Made by a program: the position numbers and the translations under genes. From contig NZ_JPWI01000013.1 of NCBI RefSeq assembly GCF_003326795.1, positions 62,001 to 126,000 on the forward strand: a stretch of DNA of 64,000 bases, in the 5' to 3' direction. The DNA is from Thalassospira profundimaris (lineage in GTDB: Bacteria; Pseudomonadota; Alphaproteobacteria; Rhodospirillales; Thalassospiraceae). The notes beneath the pieces are model-generated. The model did no database searches. It was not told where the DNA came from and was given only the letters and a program-made list of their open reading frames with translations. Positions 62,917 to 64,000 of this stretch are shown piece by piece. The stretch's first letter is position 1. The number at the start of each line of letters is the position of its first letter.

Positions 62917-64000
62917 TCATGGCAGGGAGTATGGTTCCCGGGTTGACCCGGTCGTCTGATTTGCAGGTTGTTCCGAGCGGATCGAGGTCAGGAAATCACG
63001 CACACGGCTGCCCAGATCGTCAGACTGGCTGCGCAGGCGATCCGTTGCCTGACGCAAGCCGTCAACAGCCTGAAGGTTATCATCAGCAGCTGTGCTGACT
63101 TGCGCGATTGTGCCGTTCATTTCACTGGCAGCAGTGGCCGATTGTTCGACATTGCTTGCGATTTCGGCAACGAATTCCTGTTGCTCGTTAACCGCATCCG
63201 ACATTTCGCCCACCGTTTCGTGGATGCCGGTTATGCTGTCCCGGATGCCGGCAATTGCCTGAACCGCGATGCCGGTGGTGGACTGGATTTCAGTGATCCG
63301 CTCGGCAATCCGGTCGGTGGCCGACCCGGTCTGATTGGCAAGATTTTTGACTTCCTGTGCGACCACGGCAAAGCCCTTGCCTGCCTCGCCAGCGCGGGCA
63401 GCTTCAATCGTGGCATTGAGCGCAAGCAAATTGGTCTGGGCGGCAATATCCTGAATCAGGCTCAGTATTTCGCCGATTTCCTGCGCACCGGTTTCAAGTT
63501 CATGCATCGTGGCATTGGTGCGCTGGGCTGCTTCAACGGCACTGGTGGCTGCGCCGACCGATTTCTGGGCACGATGACCAGTATCACGCACCCGGTCCGA
63601 TAGTGACTGGGTCGCATCGGACACGGACGCCATATTGATCGAGATTTCCTCGGATGCACCGGCGACGCCGGTGGCATTGGTCGAGGCGATCTGGGCGTGA
63701 TCACGGACCTGATTGGACGTTGCCTGAATGTTTTCGGCTTCGCGAGCAACACCCTCGGCAACCTGCATGATCGATGCTTCAAATGCATCGGCCAACTCAA
63801 GCATATCCTGCCGACGCTTGGCTTCGGCATGTTCGCGTTCGCGGGCGACTTTTTCCTCGGCCTGCTGTGCCGCAAGGCTGGTTTCACGGAACTGGCCAAG
63901 GATTTCAGCCATGCGGCCGATCTCATCGCGGCCGGTGTCCTTTACCTCGGTTGACAGATCACCATTGGCGACCTGACGCATGCCGTCTATCACGCGCAAC
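62917..64000 (-). CDS. Methyl-accepting chemotaxis protein (partial, N-terminus outside window)
   Basis: C-terminal 360 residues of a chemoreceptor. A HAMP end ([21 protein letters not shown] and [15 protein letters not shown]) precedes a long coiled coil. The signalling tip reads [44 protein letters not shown] when taken in pieces, with the invariant EAARAGE. It contacts CheA and CheW. The sensory and membrane domains lie beyond the right edge. The C-terminus lacks a CheR-binding pentapeptide. Confidence 0.93.
   Translation of the reverse strand, partial: LRVIDGMRQVANGDLSTEVKDTGRDEIGRMAEILGQFRETSLAAQQAEEKVAREREHAEAKRRQDMLELADAFEASIMQVAEGVAREAENIQATSNQVRDHAQIASTNATGVAGASEEISINMASVSDATQSLSDRVRDTGHRAQKSVGAATSAVEAAQRTNATMHELETGAQEIGEILSLIQDIAAQTNLLALNATIEAARAGEAGKGFAVVAQEVKNLANQTGSATDRIAERITEIQSTTGIAVQAIAGIRDSITGIHETVGEMSDAVNEQQEFVAEIASNVEQSATAASEMNGTIAQVSTAADDNLQAVDGLRQATDRLRSQSDDLGSRVRDFLTSIRSEQPANQTTGSTREPYSLP

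Overview
The window looks like chromosomal DNA of a marine alphaproteobacterium. The coding style, the TRAP transporter, the RutR-type regulation and the fused FhuB suggest something close to Thalassospira or a related Rhodospirillales genus. This is inferred from gene content, not from a marker gene. No rRNA, tRNA, insertion sequence, phage gene or CRISPR array was found. Both edges cut a gene: a sugar kinase on the left and a chemotaxis receptor on the right.

Region 1 (1-11.8 kb) is a sugar-acid catabolic block. It holds an FGGY kinase, a HAD phosphatase, two FadR-type GntR regulators, a mutarotase, an SMP-30 lactonase, a fumarylacetoacetase-fold hydratase, 5-keto-4-deoxyglucarate dehydratase, a DctPQM TRAP transporter and uronate dehydrogenase. 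Together these read as import of hexuronates and their isomerase-free oxidation towards 2-oxoglutarate semialdehyde. Two different operator-like motifs recur in front of these genes. Region 2 (11.8-13.7 kb) is a lone flagellin and a non-coding stretch. Region 3 (13.6-23.7 kb) is iron uptake: a FecI-type sigma factor behind a near-ideal Fur box, FecR, a TonB receptor with an N-terminal signalling domain, and a convergent hydroxamate-type ABC operon with two binding proteins and a fused permease. A GFA-family protein lies between them. Region 4 (23.9-28.9 kb) holds a second SMP-30 protein, a modular lipoprotein with a lysozyme-inhibitor-like domain, and an ornithine decarboxylase/GNAT operon behind a long leader that looks like a regulatory RNA.

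Region 5 (28.9-39.05 kb) is the most unusual part. A fused E1-like/YcaO cyclodehydratase and a SagB-type dehydrogenase are divergent from a 246-residue peptide made of tandem 27-residue cysteine-rich units. A second, shorter peptide with the same N-terminal leader lies about 4 kb away. Each peptide gene is followed by a tandem-domain GNAT acetyltransferase. I read this as a multi-core azole-forming RiPP (TOMM) system with two substrates. The product is unknown.

Region 6 (39.1-41.4 kb) has a U32 peptidase-family protein and an acyl-CoA thioesterase. Region 7 (41.9-58.0 kb) is a nearly complete reductive pyrimidine degradation locus: PreT/PreA, a carbamoylase, RutR, an omega-aminotransferase, a nitrilase-type beta-ureidopropionase, an ABC importer and dihydropyrimidinase. 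A PhoD-like phosphoesterase and a binding protein interrupt it. RutR-box-like palindromes precede preT and rutR. Region 8 (58-64 kb) has an SMR exporter behind a guanidine-II-type riboswitch, a stomatin/NfeD pair, MobA, a periplasmic binding protein, a Sel1-repeat protein and a partial chemotaxis receptor.
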